Shown: positions 1 through 8,614 of the stretch, in pieces
Position numbering within the stretch: the first letter of the stretch is position 1
Layout: each line of letters starts with the position of its first letter
Assembly: GCF_003480315.1 (NCBI RefSeq)
Contig: NZ_QUIV01000003.1
Location: 1-64,000 of the forward strand
Direction of reading: 5' to 3'
Origin: Clostridium sp. AM33-3
GTDB taxonomy: Bacteria; Bacillota; Clostridia; Lachnospirales; Lachnospiraceae
DNA length: 64,000 nt
Translations under genes and position numbers: made by a program
Notes under the pieces: generated by a model
Told to the model about the DNA's origin: nothing
Seen by the model: the letters and a program-made list of their open reading frames with translations, nothing else
Database searches by the model: none

Positions 1-15
1 TTTGGGCATAAAGCA

Positions 16-57
16 GGGCTGCCGCCCAGCAAAAAATATTTGCTAGTGCGACAGCCC
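16..57 (-). terminator. Terminator after leuA
   Basis: Just downstream of the leuA stop is a long hairpin. The outer arms are GGGCTG and CAGCCC and the inner arms are AGCAAA and TTTGCT, with a short loop and a T-rich stretch after it on the minus strand. It fits an intrinsic terminator. The first 15 bases of the window hold nothing recognisable. Confidence 0.7.
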
Positions 58-77
58 CATTTTTGTTTTCAGTTCAG

Positions 78-1751
78 TTATGAGAAGAACAGTCTGTTCA
101 CGGCACTGAAGATACCGCGGATGGAAGACCGGGTGATGTTGGAGCTTACGCCGACACCGTAGGTCACCTTGCCGCTGTCCTTGTCCATTAAGTGGATGTA
201 GGATGCTGCCTGTGCGTTGGAGCCGGAGTTCAGAGCGTGCTCGTTGTAGTCCAGTACCTTGATCTGGACGCCGAGTGCTTCTTCCAGGCCGCGCTGTACC
301 GCATCGATCGGGCCGTTGCCGACGCCCTCGAAGGTTTTCTCCATGCCGTGATCGGTATAGGTAACCTTGGCAAGGGTTGCAAACTCGCCGTCTGCAGACT
401 CGGTATCGGTGATCTGGCACTTGCGGAAGTGGATCGGCTCTTTCTTGTCCAGGTAATTCTTGCGGAACTCTTCCATGATCTGCTCCGGAGCAACCTCACC
501 CTGCTGCTCGGAAATCTTCTGGATGACATCCGCGAATTCTTTGTGCATGCCCTTCGGCAGCTTGAAGCCGTAGAAGGTATCCATAACGAAGGCTACGCCG
601 CCCTTTCCGGACTGGCTGTTGATGCGGACGATCGGCTCGTACTGTCTGCCAATATCGGACGGATCGATCGGAAGGTACGGAACCTCCCAGTACTGGCTGT
701 TTCTCTCATGGAGAGCCTGTAAGCCTTTGTTGATGGCATCCTGATGGGAGCCGGAGAATGCAGTAAATACCAGTTTTCCTGCATACGGATGACGCGGATC
801 GATGGTCATCTTGGTGCAGCGCTCGTACACCTCTGCGATCTCACGGACGTTCTCAATGTCCAGCTTCGGATCGATGCCCTGGGAGAACATATTGTAAGCA
901 ATGTTTAAGATATCCACGTTACCGGTACGCTCACCGTTGCCGAACAAAGTTCCCTCGACACGGTCTGCGCCTGCAAGAAGTGCCAGCTCGGTTGCTGCCA
1001 CGCCGGTGCCGCGGTCATTGTGCGGATGTACACTTAAGATCACGCTCTCGCGGTTCTTGAAGTGCTTGTGCATCCACTCGATCTGGTCTGCGTATACGTT
1101 CGGAGTGTTCATCTCCACGGTAGATGGCAGGTTAAAGATGATCGGCTTCTCCGGAGTTGCCTCGCCCCAGGTATCCTGGACTGCGGTGCAGACTTCCATT
1201 GCGTACTCAAGCTCGGTGCCGGTAAAGCTCTCCGGGGAGTACTCTAACATTAAGTCGCCGTCATAATCCTTGGCATATTTTTTGACTAGCTCGGTACCTT
1301 CGATAGCGATCTGCTTGATCTCTTCCATATTCTTGTGGAAAACAACATCCCGCTGCAGGGTAGAGGTGGAATTGTAGATATGTACCACTACCTTTTTGAT
1401 ACCCTGGATAGCCTCGAAGGTTCTCTTGATAAGATGCTCGCGGCACTGTACCAGAACCTGCACGCGGACATCATCCGGAATGAGACGGCGCTCTACCAGC
1501 TGTCTTAAAAAGTCATATTCGATCTGGGATGCTGCCGGGAAACCGATCTCGATCTCCTTGAAGCCCAGCTTGACTAACATATTGAAGAACTCGATCTTCT
1601 CTTCTACTACCATAGGCTCTACCAGTGCCTGGTTGCCGTCACGTAAGTCGACGCTGCACCAGATCGGCGCTTTTTCGATTTCCTTGTCTGGCCACTCGCG
1701 CTCCGAGTAGTGTACGACCGGGTTTCTTTTGTACTTAGCGATGTTTAACAT
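78..1751 (-). CDS. leuA: 2-isopropylmalate synthase, long type
   Basis: Condenses acetyl-CoA with 2-ketoisovalerate, the committed step of leucine synthesis, in the cytosol. The 557-residue protein has the HMGL-like TIM barrel first, with RDGNQALVEPM near residue 37 and the metal-binding HPHNDRGTG followed by GNGERTGNVD near residues 245-275. A C-terminal LeuA regulatory domain, where leucine feedback binds in this family, follows. The length fits the long LeuA class. The ATG follows GGAGGAAATGAATT. The gene is alone, with its own promoter, a roughly 190-nt leader and a terminator; no other leucine gene is adjacent. Confidence 0.95.
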   Translation of the reverse strand: MLNIAKYKRNPVVHYSEREWPDKEIEKAPIWCSVDLRDGNQALVEPMVVEEKIEFFNMLVKLGFKEIEIGFPAASQIEYDFLRQLVERRLIPDDVRVQVLVQCREHLIKRTFEAIQGIKKVVVHIYNSTSTLQRDVVFHKNMEEIKQIAIEGTELVKKYAKDYDGDLMLEYSPESFTGTELEYAMEVCTAVQDTWGEATPEKPIIFNLPSTVEMNTPNVYADQIEWMHKHFKNRESVILSVHPHNDRGTGVAATELALLAGADRVEGTLFGNGERTGNVDILNIAYNMFSQGIDPKLDIENVREIAEVYERCTKMTIDPRHPYAGKLVFTAFSGSHQDAINKGLQALHERNSQYWEVPYLPIDPSDIGRQYEPIVRINSQSGKGGVAFVMDTFYGFKLPKGMHKEFADVIQKISEQQGEVAPEQIMEEFRKNYLDKKEPIHFRKCQITDTESADGEFATLAKVTYTDHGMEKTFEGVGNGPIDAVQRGLEEALGVQIKVLDYNEHALNSGSNAQAASYIHLMDKDSGKVTYGVGVSSNITRSSIRGIFSAVNRLFFS

Positions 1752-1806
1752 AATTCATTTCCTCCAATTTGTCCGTTGTCCTGTTATATGCTGCGATATT
1801 TTCGTA

Positions 1807-1860
1807 TTACGGTGATTTCGTGCTCAGCCCATGACGGGCAGTCGCTCGATCACGCCGTAA
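1807..1860 (-). promoter_or_regulatory. Structured leader hairpin upstream of leuA
   Basis: On the minus strand TTACGGCGTGAT pairs with ATCACCGTAA, leaving a two-base bulge. Inside the loop a second hairpin has arms GCCC and GGGC. The structure lies between the leuA promoter and its ribosome-binding site. No T-box sequence (AGGGTGGNACCGCG) and no T-run follow, so any control would be at translation or through an undescribed mechanism. Confidence 0.45.
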
Positions 1861-1913
1861 AAGCGGACAATGAACAATACTGATCCTATCGATTCAGCCC
1901 CATCTTTCATCAT
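1824..1913 (-). CDS. Candidate leader peptide of leuA (29 aa)
   Basis: A short frame starts at a double ATG after AAAAGGA, inside the leuA leader. It encodes 29 residues, and 9 of the last 22 are Ile, Leu or Val (for example VLFIVRFYGVIERLPV). The stop codon overlaps the inner hairpin of the leader, so a ribosome finishing this frame would cover one arm of the outer stem. That is the usual geometry of a leader peptide that senses amino-acid supply. There is no homology evidence; the function is inferred from position and composition. Confidence 0.45.
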   Translation of the reverse strand: MMKDGAESIGSVLFIVRFYGVIERLPVMG

Positions 1914-1947
1914 TCCTTTTCTTGAAAAATTTGATACGTTAATCCAT

Positions 1948-1976
1948 ATAATAGCATATTTTTCCAGATGTGACAA
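1948..1976 (-). promoter_or_regulatory. Promoter of leuA
   Basis: TTGTCA (1971-1976) and TATTAT (1948-1953) on the minus strand are separated by 17 bp. The predicted start of transcription is about 190 nt before the leuA ATG, so the leader peptide and hairpin are transcribed. Confidence 0.7.
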
Positions 1977-2000
1977 GAACCCATGTACAGCCGAAACTTT

Positions 2001-2029
2001 ATTCAAATCAATTTGATTCAAATCAATTT
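2001..2029. repeat. Tandem 14-bp repeat with embedded palindrome
   Basis: ATTCAAATCAATTT occurs twice with a 15-bp period (2001-2014 and 2016-2029). The join forms the palindrome AATCAATTTGATT. It lies about 25 bp upstream of the leuA -35 box and beside the glmM terminator. It may be an operator; the regulator is unknown. Confidence 0.4.
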
Positions 2030-2030
2030 A

Positions 2031-2073
2031 AACAAAAACGCATGAAATTCATCAAACATTGTTTATGAATTCC
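2031..2073 (-). terminator. Terminator after glmM
   Basis: A minus-strand hairpin has arms GAATTCAT-AAAC and GTTT-ATGAATTTC around a small loop. GCGTTTTTGTTT follows. Confidence 0.6.
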
Positions 2074-2102
2074 ACGCGTTCTTCTCTCGCAACTCTCGCT
2101 TT

Positions 2103-3473
2103 TTACAGCACGTGTCCCTGTGCCTTCATAACCTCGATCACCTGGTCTACCAGCATCTCGCACTGCCCGGTAGTCGGCGCTTCTACCATGACACGCACAA
2201 CCGGCTCCGTGCCGGACTGACGGAGCAGGATACGGCCGTCTGCGCCCAGAGTCTCAGTGACCTTTGCCACTTCTGCCTGGACTGCCGGGTCATTCTGCGC
2301 TGCCTTTTTGTCTTTGACGCGGACATTTTTCAGTACCTGCGGCAAAATCTCCACCTCAGAGGCCAGCTTGCCCAGAGTTTCCTTCTTCTCCAGCATAACC
2401 TCCATCACCTTTAAGGAGGTCAGGATGCCGTCTCCGGTGGTGGCGTGCTTGCTGAAGATGATGTGGCCGGACTGCTCACCTCCCAGACAGTTGCCGTACT
2501 GGGACATGTTCTCGTACACGTATTTGTCACCGACTGCGGTCTTCTCATAGGAGATGCCTTCCCGGTCAAATGCCTTGTAAAGACCGAAGTTGGACATGAT
2601 GGTGGTAACTACGGTATTGTTGCGCAGGGTGCCAATCTCCTTCATGTACTTGCCGCAGATGTAGAGGATCAGATCACCGTCTACCACGCTGCCGTTCTCA
2701 TCTACCGCGATGCAGCGGTCTGCGTCACCGTCGTAAGCAAAGCCTACGTCACAGCCGGATTCCTTTACATACTCCTGCAGGACATGGATGTGGGTGGAGC
2801 CACAGTCGGTGTTGATGTTTAAACCGTTCGGATGGTTGTTGATGACATGGGTCTCTGCTCCCAGAGCATCGAACACGTTCTTCGCAATGGCAGATGCGCT
2901 GCCGTTTGCGCAGTCCAGAGCCACTTTTTTGCCCTTGAAGGAACGGGTGGCAATGGAGATCAGGTAACCGATGTAGCGGTTTCGGCCGGCTGCATAATCG
3001 GTGGTGCGGCCGATGGCATCCTTTAAGGCAAACGGAATCTCTTCCATCTCCCCGTCTAAGTAGCGCTCGATTTCTACGATAACGTCCTCTTCCAGCTTCT
3101 CGCCCTTGCCGTTGATGACCTTGATGCCGTTGTCATAGTATGGGTTGTGGCTGGCAGAGATCATGATGCCGCAGTCGAACTCTTCCGTGCGCACCACATA
3201 GGATACACTCGGGGTGGTGGTGACATGAAGCAGATAAACATCCGCGCCAGAAGCGGTGAGACCTGCTACCAGGGAGTACTCAAACATGTAGCTGCTTCGT
3301 CTGGTATCCTTTCCGATGGCTACGCGGCAGCGGCCCTCCGGATTGTCTGCGGTCTTTTTCGCGCGCTGTCCATAATACCAGCCCAGGAAACGGCCTACCT
3401 TGTAGGCATGCTCTACCGTTAAATTGACATTTGCTTCCCCGCGGAAACCGTCAGTTCCAAAATATTTTCCCAT
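2103..3473 (-). CDS. glmM: Phosphoglucosamine mutase
   Basis: Interconverts glucosamine-6-phosphate and glucosamine-1-phosphate, supplying UDP-GlcNAc for peptidoglycan. At 456 residues it is normal for the family. The phosphoserine loop ISASHNPYYDNGIKV lies near residue 105, the metal-binding DGDADR near 250 and the phosphate-binding RQSGTEPVVRVMVEA near the C-terminus. It starts GKYFGTDGFRG, the usual GlmM opening. GAGGAG precedes the ATG. It is the last gene of the run rmlA-rmlB-rmlD-glmM, so nucleotide-sugar and cell-wall precursor genes are transcribed together. Confidence 0.95.
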   Translation of the reverse strand: MGKYFGTDGFRGEANVNLTVEHAYKVGRFLGWYYGQRAKKTADNPEGRCRVAIGKDTRRSSYMFEYSLVAGLTASGADVYLLHVTTTPSVSYVVRTEEFDCGIMISASHNPYYDNGIKVINGKGEKLEEDVIVEIERYLDGEMEEIPFALKDAIGRTTDYAAGRNRYIGYLISIATRSFKGKKVALDCANGSASAIAKNVFDALGAETHVINNHPNGLNINTDCGSTHIHVLQEYVKESGCDVGFAYDGDADRCIAVDENGSVVDGDLILYICGKYMKEIGTLRNNTVVTTIMSNFGLYKAFDREGISYEKTAVGDKYVYENMSQYGNCLGGEQSGHIIFSKHATTGDGILTSLKVMEVMLEKKETLGKLASEVEILPQVLKNVRVKDKKAAQNDPAVQAEVAKVTETLGADGRILLRQSGTEPVVRVMVEAPTTGQCEMLVDQVIEVMKAQGHVL

Positions 3474-3551
3474 TGCTCTGCTCTCCTCTTTTCAGATTGA
3501 AACCTGAAATTCCCGGCAGGCACACCTGCGCCGCCGGGAACCTTTTGTATT

Positions 3552-4397
3552 TTAATATTCGATTTCTTTTAAGAAGCGGCCCAGCGCGTCCTGCCATGCC
3601 GGAAGACGCTCGAATCCATTCTCGCTGAGTTTCTCTTTGCTCAGACGGCTGTTGGACGGACGTGCTGCCTTTGCCGGGAACTGGTCGCTGCTGACCGGAG
3701 TAACCGGCACATCCATGCCTGCCTGGCGAAAAATCTCTTTGGCGAACTCGTACCAGCTGCACAGACCCTCGTTGGTGGCGTGATAGCGGCCGTACTTGTC
3801 GGTCTGGATCATGTCGACCAGAAGTCTTGCCAGATCATAGGTGTAGGTCGGGGAACCAATCTGGTCATCTACCACGCTGACTGCCCCGCGCTCTTTGCCG
3901 AGACGCAGCATAGTCTTAATAAAGTTCTTTCCTGCCACGCCGAATACCCAGGCAATTCGTACGATAAAGTATTTGTCGGACAGCTCTTCTACTGCCAGCT
4001 CTCCCTCGTACTTGGTCTGACCGTATACATTTAACGGATGACGCTCGTCGTCCGGCTCCCACGGGCGGGTGCCCTGGCCGTCAAACACATAGTCTGTGCT
4101 GATGTACATAAGCTTCGTATCTGCCTCTTTGCAGGCCTGTGCCACGTTGCGCGTGCCCTCGCCGTTGATACGGCGGCAGAGGTCTGCGTTATCTTCTGCG
4201 GCATCTACTGCAGTATATGCGGCACAGTGGATAACTGCGTCTGCGCCGGAATTTTTGATCACACGTCTGCAGGCTTCCGCGTCGGTGATATCCATCTCCT
4301 GGACATCTACGCCAATACCTTCAATGCCGCGCTTTGCCAGTTCGTTCATCAGGTCAGTTCCAAGCTGGCCTTTTGCTCCTGTTACCAGAACCTTCAT
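3552..4397 (-). CDS. rfbD: dTDP-4-dehydrorhamnose reductase
   Basis: Last step of dTDP-L-rhamnose synthesis, reducing dTDP-4-keto-L-rhamnose with NAD(P)H. The 281-residue protein opens with the Rossmann motif GAKGQLGTDL. It carries STDYVFDG and the catalytic YGQTK (Tyr-x-x-x-Lys) of extended short-chain dehydrogenases. It lies 35 bp after rmlB and 78 bp before glmM on the same strand. The 3,5-epimerase that makes its substrate is not in the cluster. Confidence 0.93.
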   Translation of the reverse strand: MKVLVTGAKGQLGTDLMNELAKRGIEGIGVDVQEMDITDAEACRRVIKNSGADAVIHCAAYTAVDAAEDNADLCRRINGEGTRNVAQACKEADTKLMYISTDYVFDGQGTRPWEPDDERHPLNVYGQTKYEGELAVEELSDKYFIVRIAWVFGVAGKNFIKTMLRLGKERGAVSVVDDQIGSPTYTYDLARLLVDMIQTDKYGRYHATNEGLCSWYEFAKEIFRQAGMDVPVTPVSSDQFPAKAARPSNSRLSKEKLSENGFERLPAWQDALGRFLKEIEY

Positions 4398-4432
4398 GCT
4401 GTTTCCTCTTTCTGAATATGACTGCCGCAGGA

Positions 4433-5461
4433 TTATACTTCCTCGCGGTTGCCGTACATTTTCTCATAATAATTCTGATACTCGCCGGAGATGATGGTCT
4501 CCCACCACTCACGGTTCTCCAGATACCACTTGATGGTCTTCTTGATACCGTCTGCGAATTTGGTTTCTGGCAGCCAGCCCAGCTCGTTGTGGATCTTGGT
4601 CGGGTCGATAGCATAACGCATGTCGTGGCCCTTGCGGTCAGTAACGTGAGTGATCAGGCTTTCCGGCTTGCCCAGCTCCTTACAGATGAGCTTGACGATA
4701 TCGATATTCTTCATCTCGTTGTGGCCGCCGATGTTGTAAACCTCACCGACACGGCCCTTGTGGATGATCAGGTCGATGGCCTTGCAGTGATCCTCTACAT
4801 ACAGCCAGTCGCGGACATTTAAGCCCTCGCCGTACACCGGAAGCGGCTTGTCTGCCAGCGCGTTTGCGATCATAAGCGGGATCAGCTTCTCCGGGAAGTG
4901 GTACGGACCGTAGTTGTTGGAGCAGCGGCTGATGGTGACCGGCAGACCGTAGGTTCTGTGGTATGCCTGCACCAGGAGGTCAGCGCCTGCCTTGGAGGAG
5001 CTGTACGGGCTGCTGGTATGGATCGGGGTCTCCTCGGTAAAGAAGAGGTCCGGGCGGTCTAACGGAAGGTCTCCGTATACTTCATCGGTGGATACCTGAT
5101 GGTAACGTTTGATGCCGTACTTGCGGCAGGCATCCATCATCACTGCGGTACCCTTGATGTTGGTATCCAGGAAGATCTCCGGATTCTCAATGGAGCGGTC
5201 TACATGGCTCTCTGCCGCGAAGTTCACCACGATATCCGGGTGCTCCTCCTCAAAGAGCTTGTAAATGGCTTCGCGGTCGCAGATGTTGATCTTGCAGAAA
5301 CGGAAGTTCGGATTTTTTAATGCCTCTTCCAGGGTGGATAAGTTGCCTGCGTAGGTCAGGCAGTCCACGCACACGATCCGGTAATCCGGATACTTGTTTA
5401 ACATATGGTAAACGAAGTTGGAGCCGATAAAGCCGGCGCCGCCTGTTACGATGATAGTCAT
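4433..5461 (-). CDS. rfbB: dTDP-glucose 4,6-dehydratase
   Basis: Second step of the dTDP-rhamnose pathway: dTDP-glucose to dTDP-4-keto-6-deoxyglucose. The open frame extends further upstream into rmlA, but the ATG at 5461 gives the family start MTIIVTGGAGFIGSNF and follows AGAGGAACAGACC. The product is then 342 residues, the usual size. NAD-binding TGGAGFIG, the STDEVYGDL motif and catalytic YSSSK are present. The gap to rmlA is only 20 bp, consistent with one transcript. Confidence 0.95.
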   Translation of the reverse strand: MTIIVTGGAGFIGSNFVYHMLNKYPDYRIVCVDCLTYAGNLSTLEEALKNPNFRFCKINICDREAIYKLFEEEHPDIVVNFAAESHVDRSIENPEIFLDTNIKGTAVMMDACRKYGIKRYHQVSTDEVYGDLPLDRPDLFFTEETPIHTSSPYSSSKAGADLLVQAYHRTYGLPVTISRCSNNYGPYHFPEKLIPLMIANALADKPLPVYGEGLNVRDWLYVEDHCKAIDLIIHKGRVGEVYNIGGHNEMKNIDIVKLICKELGKPESLITHVTDRKGHDMRYAIDPTKIHNELGWLPETKFADGIKKTIKWYLENREWWETIISGEYQNYYEKMYGNREEV

Positions 5462-5481
5462 GGTCTGTTCCTCTTTTCTTT

Positions 5482-6384
5482 TTACTTCATATCGTTGCCG
5501 TGCAGCTTGTCGATATATTTGCCGTCCAGAACATCTTTTAAGTAGCGGCCATACTGGTTCTTCTTTAACTCCTCGTAGGTCTCCAGAACCTGCTCCTTCG
5601 TGATCCAGCCGTTTAAGTAGGCAATTTCCTCCAGACATGCGATCTTGCGGTGCTGATGGGTCTCGACGGTCTTTACAAAATTGGTAGCCTCCACCAGGGA
5701 CTCATGGGTTCCGGTATCAAGCCAGGTAAAGCCCTGTCCCAGAAGTGTTACATCCAGCTCGCCGTTCTCCAGGTAAATACGGTTTAAATCCGTAATTTCC
5801 AGTTCACCGCGGGCAGACGGTTTTAAGCTCTTGGCATACTCAACTACGCGGTTATCGTAGAAGTACAGGCCGGTCACGCAGTAGTTGGACTTCGGATGCT
5901 CCGGCTTTTCCTCGATGGAAACGGCCTTGCCCTGATCGTCGAATTCTACGATACCGAAGCGCTCCGGATCGTCTACGTAATAGCCAAATACGGTTGCGCC
6001 CTTTTCCTTGGCTGCTGCCGCGCGCAGGCGCTTCTTTAAGCCCTGGCCGTGGAAGATGTTGTCTCCCAGTACCATGGCAACCGGCTCTCCGCCGATGAAC
6101 TCCTCGCCGATGATAAAGGCCTGTGCCAGTCCGTCCGGGCTCGGCTGTACCGCATAGGACAGCTCCACGCCAAACTGATGGCCGTCTCCCAGAAGCGCCT
6201 CAAATCGCGGCGTGTCTACCGGAGTAGAAATGATCAGGATCTCCCGGATGCCGGCGTTCATAAGAACGGACAACGGATAGTAGATCATAGGCTTATCATA
6301 AATCGGAAGCAACTGCTTGGATGTTACCTTTGTCAGCGGATACAGGCGGGTGCCTGAGCCGCCTGCCAAAATGATACCTTTCAT
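5482..6384 (-). CDS. rfbA: Glucose-1-phosphate thymidylyltransferase
   Basis: Makes dTDP-glucose from dTTP and glucose-1-phosphate, the entry step to dTDP-rhamnose. The 300-residue protein begins [18 protein letters not shown], the nucleotidyltransferase signature, followed by [18 protein letters not shown]. It is the short RmlA type. AGGAGAAAGCT precedes the ATG. It is first in the rmlA-rmlB-rmlD-glmM unit and has its own promoter in the preceding gap. It is probably feedback-inhibited by dTDP-rhamnose, as family members are. Confidence 0.95.
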   Translation of the reverse strand: MKGIILAGGSGTRLYPLTKVTSKQLLPIYDKPMIYYPLSVLMNAGIREILIISTPVDTPRFEALLGDGHQFGVELSYAVQPSPDGLAQAFIIGEEFIGGEPVAMVLGDNIFHGQGLKKRLRAAAAKEKGATVFGYYVDDPERFGIVEFDDQGKAVSIEEKPEHPKSNYCVTGLYFYDNRVVEYAKSLKPSARGELEITDLNRIYLENGELDVTLLGQGFTWLDTGTHESLVEATNFVKTVETHQHRKIACLEEIAYLNGWITKEQVLETYEELKKNQYGRYLKDVLDGKYIDKLHGNDMK

Positions 6385-6457
6385 AGCTTTCTCCTTTTGA
6401 ATACATAAAATACCACCCGGATTTTTCGATATATACGGACAGTTTTAGCTAGTTTGT

Positions 6458-6486
6458 ACTATACCACAGATGCACCAATATTGCAA
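6458..6486 (-). promoter_or_regulatory. Promoter of the rmlABD-glmM operon
   Basis: TTGCAA (6481-6486) and TATAGT (6458-6463) on the minus strand have 17-bp spacing, 75-100 bp before rmlA. Confidence 0.6.
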
Positions 6487-6499
6487 TCTGGGGTCCTTT

Positions 6500-7387
6500 T
6501 TAATTTGTGAGAGTTTCTGCAGGATCGGCCGCAGATGTTTCTGTTCCGGCAGCACTTCCATCCGGCACATTTCTTCCGGTGGCCGGGAGGAAGTTGCCGT
6601 CTTCATCCACCTCTGCCGCAAACAGCAGGGTACGGGCATCATTTTTTTCATAGCTGCAGGTGATCAGGACAAACATGGAATCAAAGGGCTGCGTTGGAGC
6701 TTCTGCGAAGCTGCATGGTGCCAGGCGCTCACTGACCCATTTGTCAAAGGATGCCTGGGACTTGAAGGTGGTCTTGCGGACAATGCCGTTGGAGTCACTG
6801 TAGTAGCAGCCTAATGTCTTTAAATGGATGGTGCGCTCCGGGGTGTAGATTTCAAAGTACCTGTGGTTTTCAAAAAACTCCTGGTCCTTGAACTTTACCA
6901 CATCCTTGAACATGGAGCCGTCCTTCATGTGGTGGCCGTAAATTGGGTTGTTCCAGCCGCTGAAGTCCGACTTGCTGTCGGCATCCAGATAGATGGCCCC
7001 ATATACGCTGTCGTTCCCTTCAAAATCTTTGTGGAGGTAATACTGGTTATCCGGGGACTGGACGATCGGATAGTCGATCTTGGTGTCCGGCACACGGATC
7101 CAGCCGATGGTGTCCGGGTTCGTTTCCAGAAGCGATGTAAAATCAATGGGTGAGACATATGGCGCCTCGGTCTCGGCTTCCGTCTCTTTCTCTGTTTCCG
7201 GCGGTTCGGTCTCCGTTTGCTTTGCCGCCTCAGCCAGGCTCTCCTCCAGCCGGCGCTGCGCGGCGGCGTCCCTCCAGTCCTTTACCAGGCTGAGAGCGCT
7301 GCCGATCATGATGACCAGAAGGACAGCAATAACAATGCGTCTGAGAAGACCGTTTGAATTTCTGTTTTTATTCTCGTGTTCCATCAT
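6500..7387 (-). CDS. Class B sortase
   Basis: Membrane-anchored transpeptidase that cleaves sorting signals and links proteins to the wall or to pilin subunits. It has one N-terminal membrane segment (residues about 15-35), then an acidic Thr/Glu-rich spacer (about 55-77), then the catalytic barrel. The catalytic triad appears as H152 in IYGHHMKDGSMF, C244 in VLITCSY and R252 in NDARTLLFA, the class B pattern. GGAGG lies 5 bases before the ATG at 7387; an earlier in-frame ATG at 7399 overlaps that site and is unlikely. The C-terminal tail of about 35 residues is low-complexity. No substrate gene is adjacent; the nearest candidate is the LPAMG protein at 28 kb. Confidence 0.88.
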   Translation of the reverse strand: MMEHENKNRNSNGLLRRIVIAVLLVIMIGSALSLVKDWRDAAAQRRLEESLAEAAKQTETEPPETEKETEAETEAPYVSPIDFTSLLETNPDTIGWIRVPDTKIDYPIVQSPDNQYYLHKDFEGNDSVYGAIYLDADSKSDFSGWNNPIYGHHMKDGSMFKDVVKFKDQEFFENHRYFEIYTPERTIHLKTLGCYYSDSNGIVRKTTFKSQASFDKWVSERLAPCSFAEAPTQPFDSMFVLITCSYEKNDARTLLFAAEVDEDGNFLPATGRNVPDGSAAGTETSAADPAETLTN

Positions 7388-7404
7388 AAAATCCTCCATT
7401 TTGC

Positions 7405-7445
7405 AAAAAGCCAGATTTAATACCTTTGATTAAATCCAGCTTTTT
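7405..7445 (-). terminator. Terminator after prfA
   Basis: Near-perfect 17-bp arms (minus strand AAAAAGCTGGATTTAAT and ATTAAATCTGGCTTTTT) lie between the prfA stop and the sortase ribosome-binding site. The right arm ends in a T-run only a few bases before the sortase GGAGG. Confidence 0.75.
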
Positions 7446-7464
7446 TCAATCGTCCTGATGATTC

Positions 7465-8538
7465 CTACACTTCGTTCATCTTTGCCAGCTTTGCTGCCTG
7501 ATCGGCTGCAATGCAGGCATCCAGGATTTCCTGGATATCACCATTCATGATCTTATCTAATTTGTAAAGGGTCAGGTTGATGCGATGGTCTGTCACACGG
7601 CCCTGCGGGAAGTTGTAGGTACGGATCTTCTCGGAGCGGTCGCCGGTACCGATCTGGCTGCGGCGCTCTGCTGCCTCCGCGTTCTGCTTCTTCTCCAGCT
7701 CCAGATCATACAGCTTGGAACGCAGGAGGCGGAATGCCTTTTCTTTGTTCTGCAGCTGGGATTTCTCGGTCTGGCTGTAGATGACGATACCCGTCGGGAT
7801 ATGGGTCAGACGTACTGCGGAGTCGGTGGTGTTGACACACTGTCCGCCGTTACCGGACGCACGCATAACATCGATACGGCAGTCGTTCATGTCGATCTGA
7901 ACATCGACCTCTTCTGCCTCCGGCATCACTGCTACAGTTGCGGTGGAGGTGTGGATACGGCCGCCGGACTCGGTCTCCGGTACACGCTGTACGCGGTGTA
8001 CGCCGGACTCGTACTTCATCTTGGAGTATGCGCCCTTACCGGTGATCATGGCCTGTACCTCTTTGAAACCTCCGATGCCGTTCTCACTTAAAGAGATGAT
8101 CTCTACCTTCCAGTGCTGGCTCTCTGCGTAGTTTACATACATACGGTAAAGCTCTGCCGCGAACAGGGCTGCCTCATCGCCGCCTGCACCTGCGCGGATC
8201 TCCAGGATGATATTCTTGTCATCGTTCGGGTCTTTCGGCAGCAACAGGATCTTCAGTTCCTGCTCCAGCTCCTCCACGCGCTTCTTGGCATCGGAAAGCT
8301 CCTCTTTGGCAAGCTCGCGCATCTCCTCGTCGCTCTCCTCTTCCAGAAGTGCCAGGCTGTCTTCGATGTCCTGCTTTGCCTGCTTGTAGGCCTTGTATGC
8401 CTCTACCAGCGGCGCCAGGTCAGCCTGCTCCTTCATGAGCTTGCGGAAACGGTCCTGGTTTTCGGTTACGTTCGGCTCGCCTAATTCCTGCATGATCTCC
8501 TCGTAATGGATGAGGATGTCATCTAATCTGTCAAACAT
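7465..8538 (-). CDS. prfA: Peptide chain release factor 1
   Basis: Recognises UAA and UAG stop codons and triggers peptide release. The catalytic GGQ lies in [16 protein letters not shown] near residue 230, and the RF1-type codon-recognition Pro-x-Thr in [15 protein letters not shown]. The start at 8538 (MFDRLDDIL) follows AGGAGGAATCGC and gives 357 residues, the normal length; the frame is open 22 codons further upstream without a site. prmC, whose product methylates the GGQ glutamine, is directly upstream. Confidence 0.96.
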   Translation of the reverse strand: MFDRLDDILIHYEEIMQELGEPNVTENQDRFRKLMKEQADLAPLVEAYKAYKQAKQDIEDSLALLEEESDEEMRELAKEELSDAKKRVEELEQELKILLLPKDPNDDKNIILEIRAGAGGDEAALFAAELYRMYVNYAESQHWKVEIISLSENGIGGFKEVQAMITGKGAYSKMKYESGVHRVQRVPETESGGRIHTSTATVAVMPEAEEVDVQIDMNDCRIDVMRASGNGGQCVNTTDSAVRLTHIPTGIVIYSQTEKSQLQNKEKAFRLLRSKLYDLELEKKQNAEAAERRSQIGTGDRSEKIRTYNFPQGRVTDHRINLTLYKLDKIMNGDIQEILDACIAADQAAKLAKMNEV

Positions 8539-8614
8539 GCGATTCCTCCTATTATATATGTTCGTATCTATGTTGTTTCCGTATTCTGTCTGCGGTGGCT
8601 TCACGCCGCTGCAA

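Noticed and set aside
1752-1941. T-box riboswitch before leuA
   Set aside because: No conserved T-box sequence and no terminator T-run were found on the minus strand.
4433-5638. Longer N-terminus for the dTDP-glucose dehydratase
   Set aside because: The extra 59 codons overlap rmlA and precede the conserved MTIIVTGGAGFIG start, which has its own ribosome-binding site.
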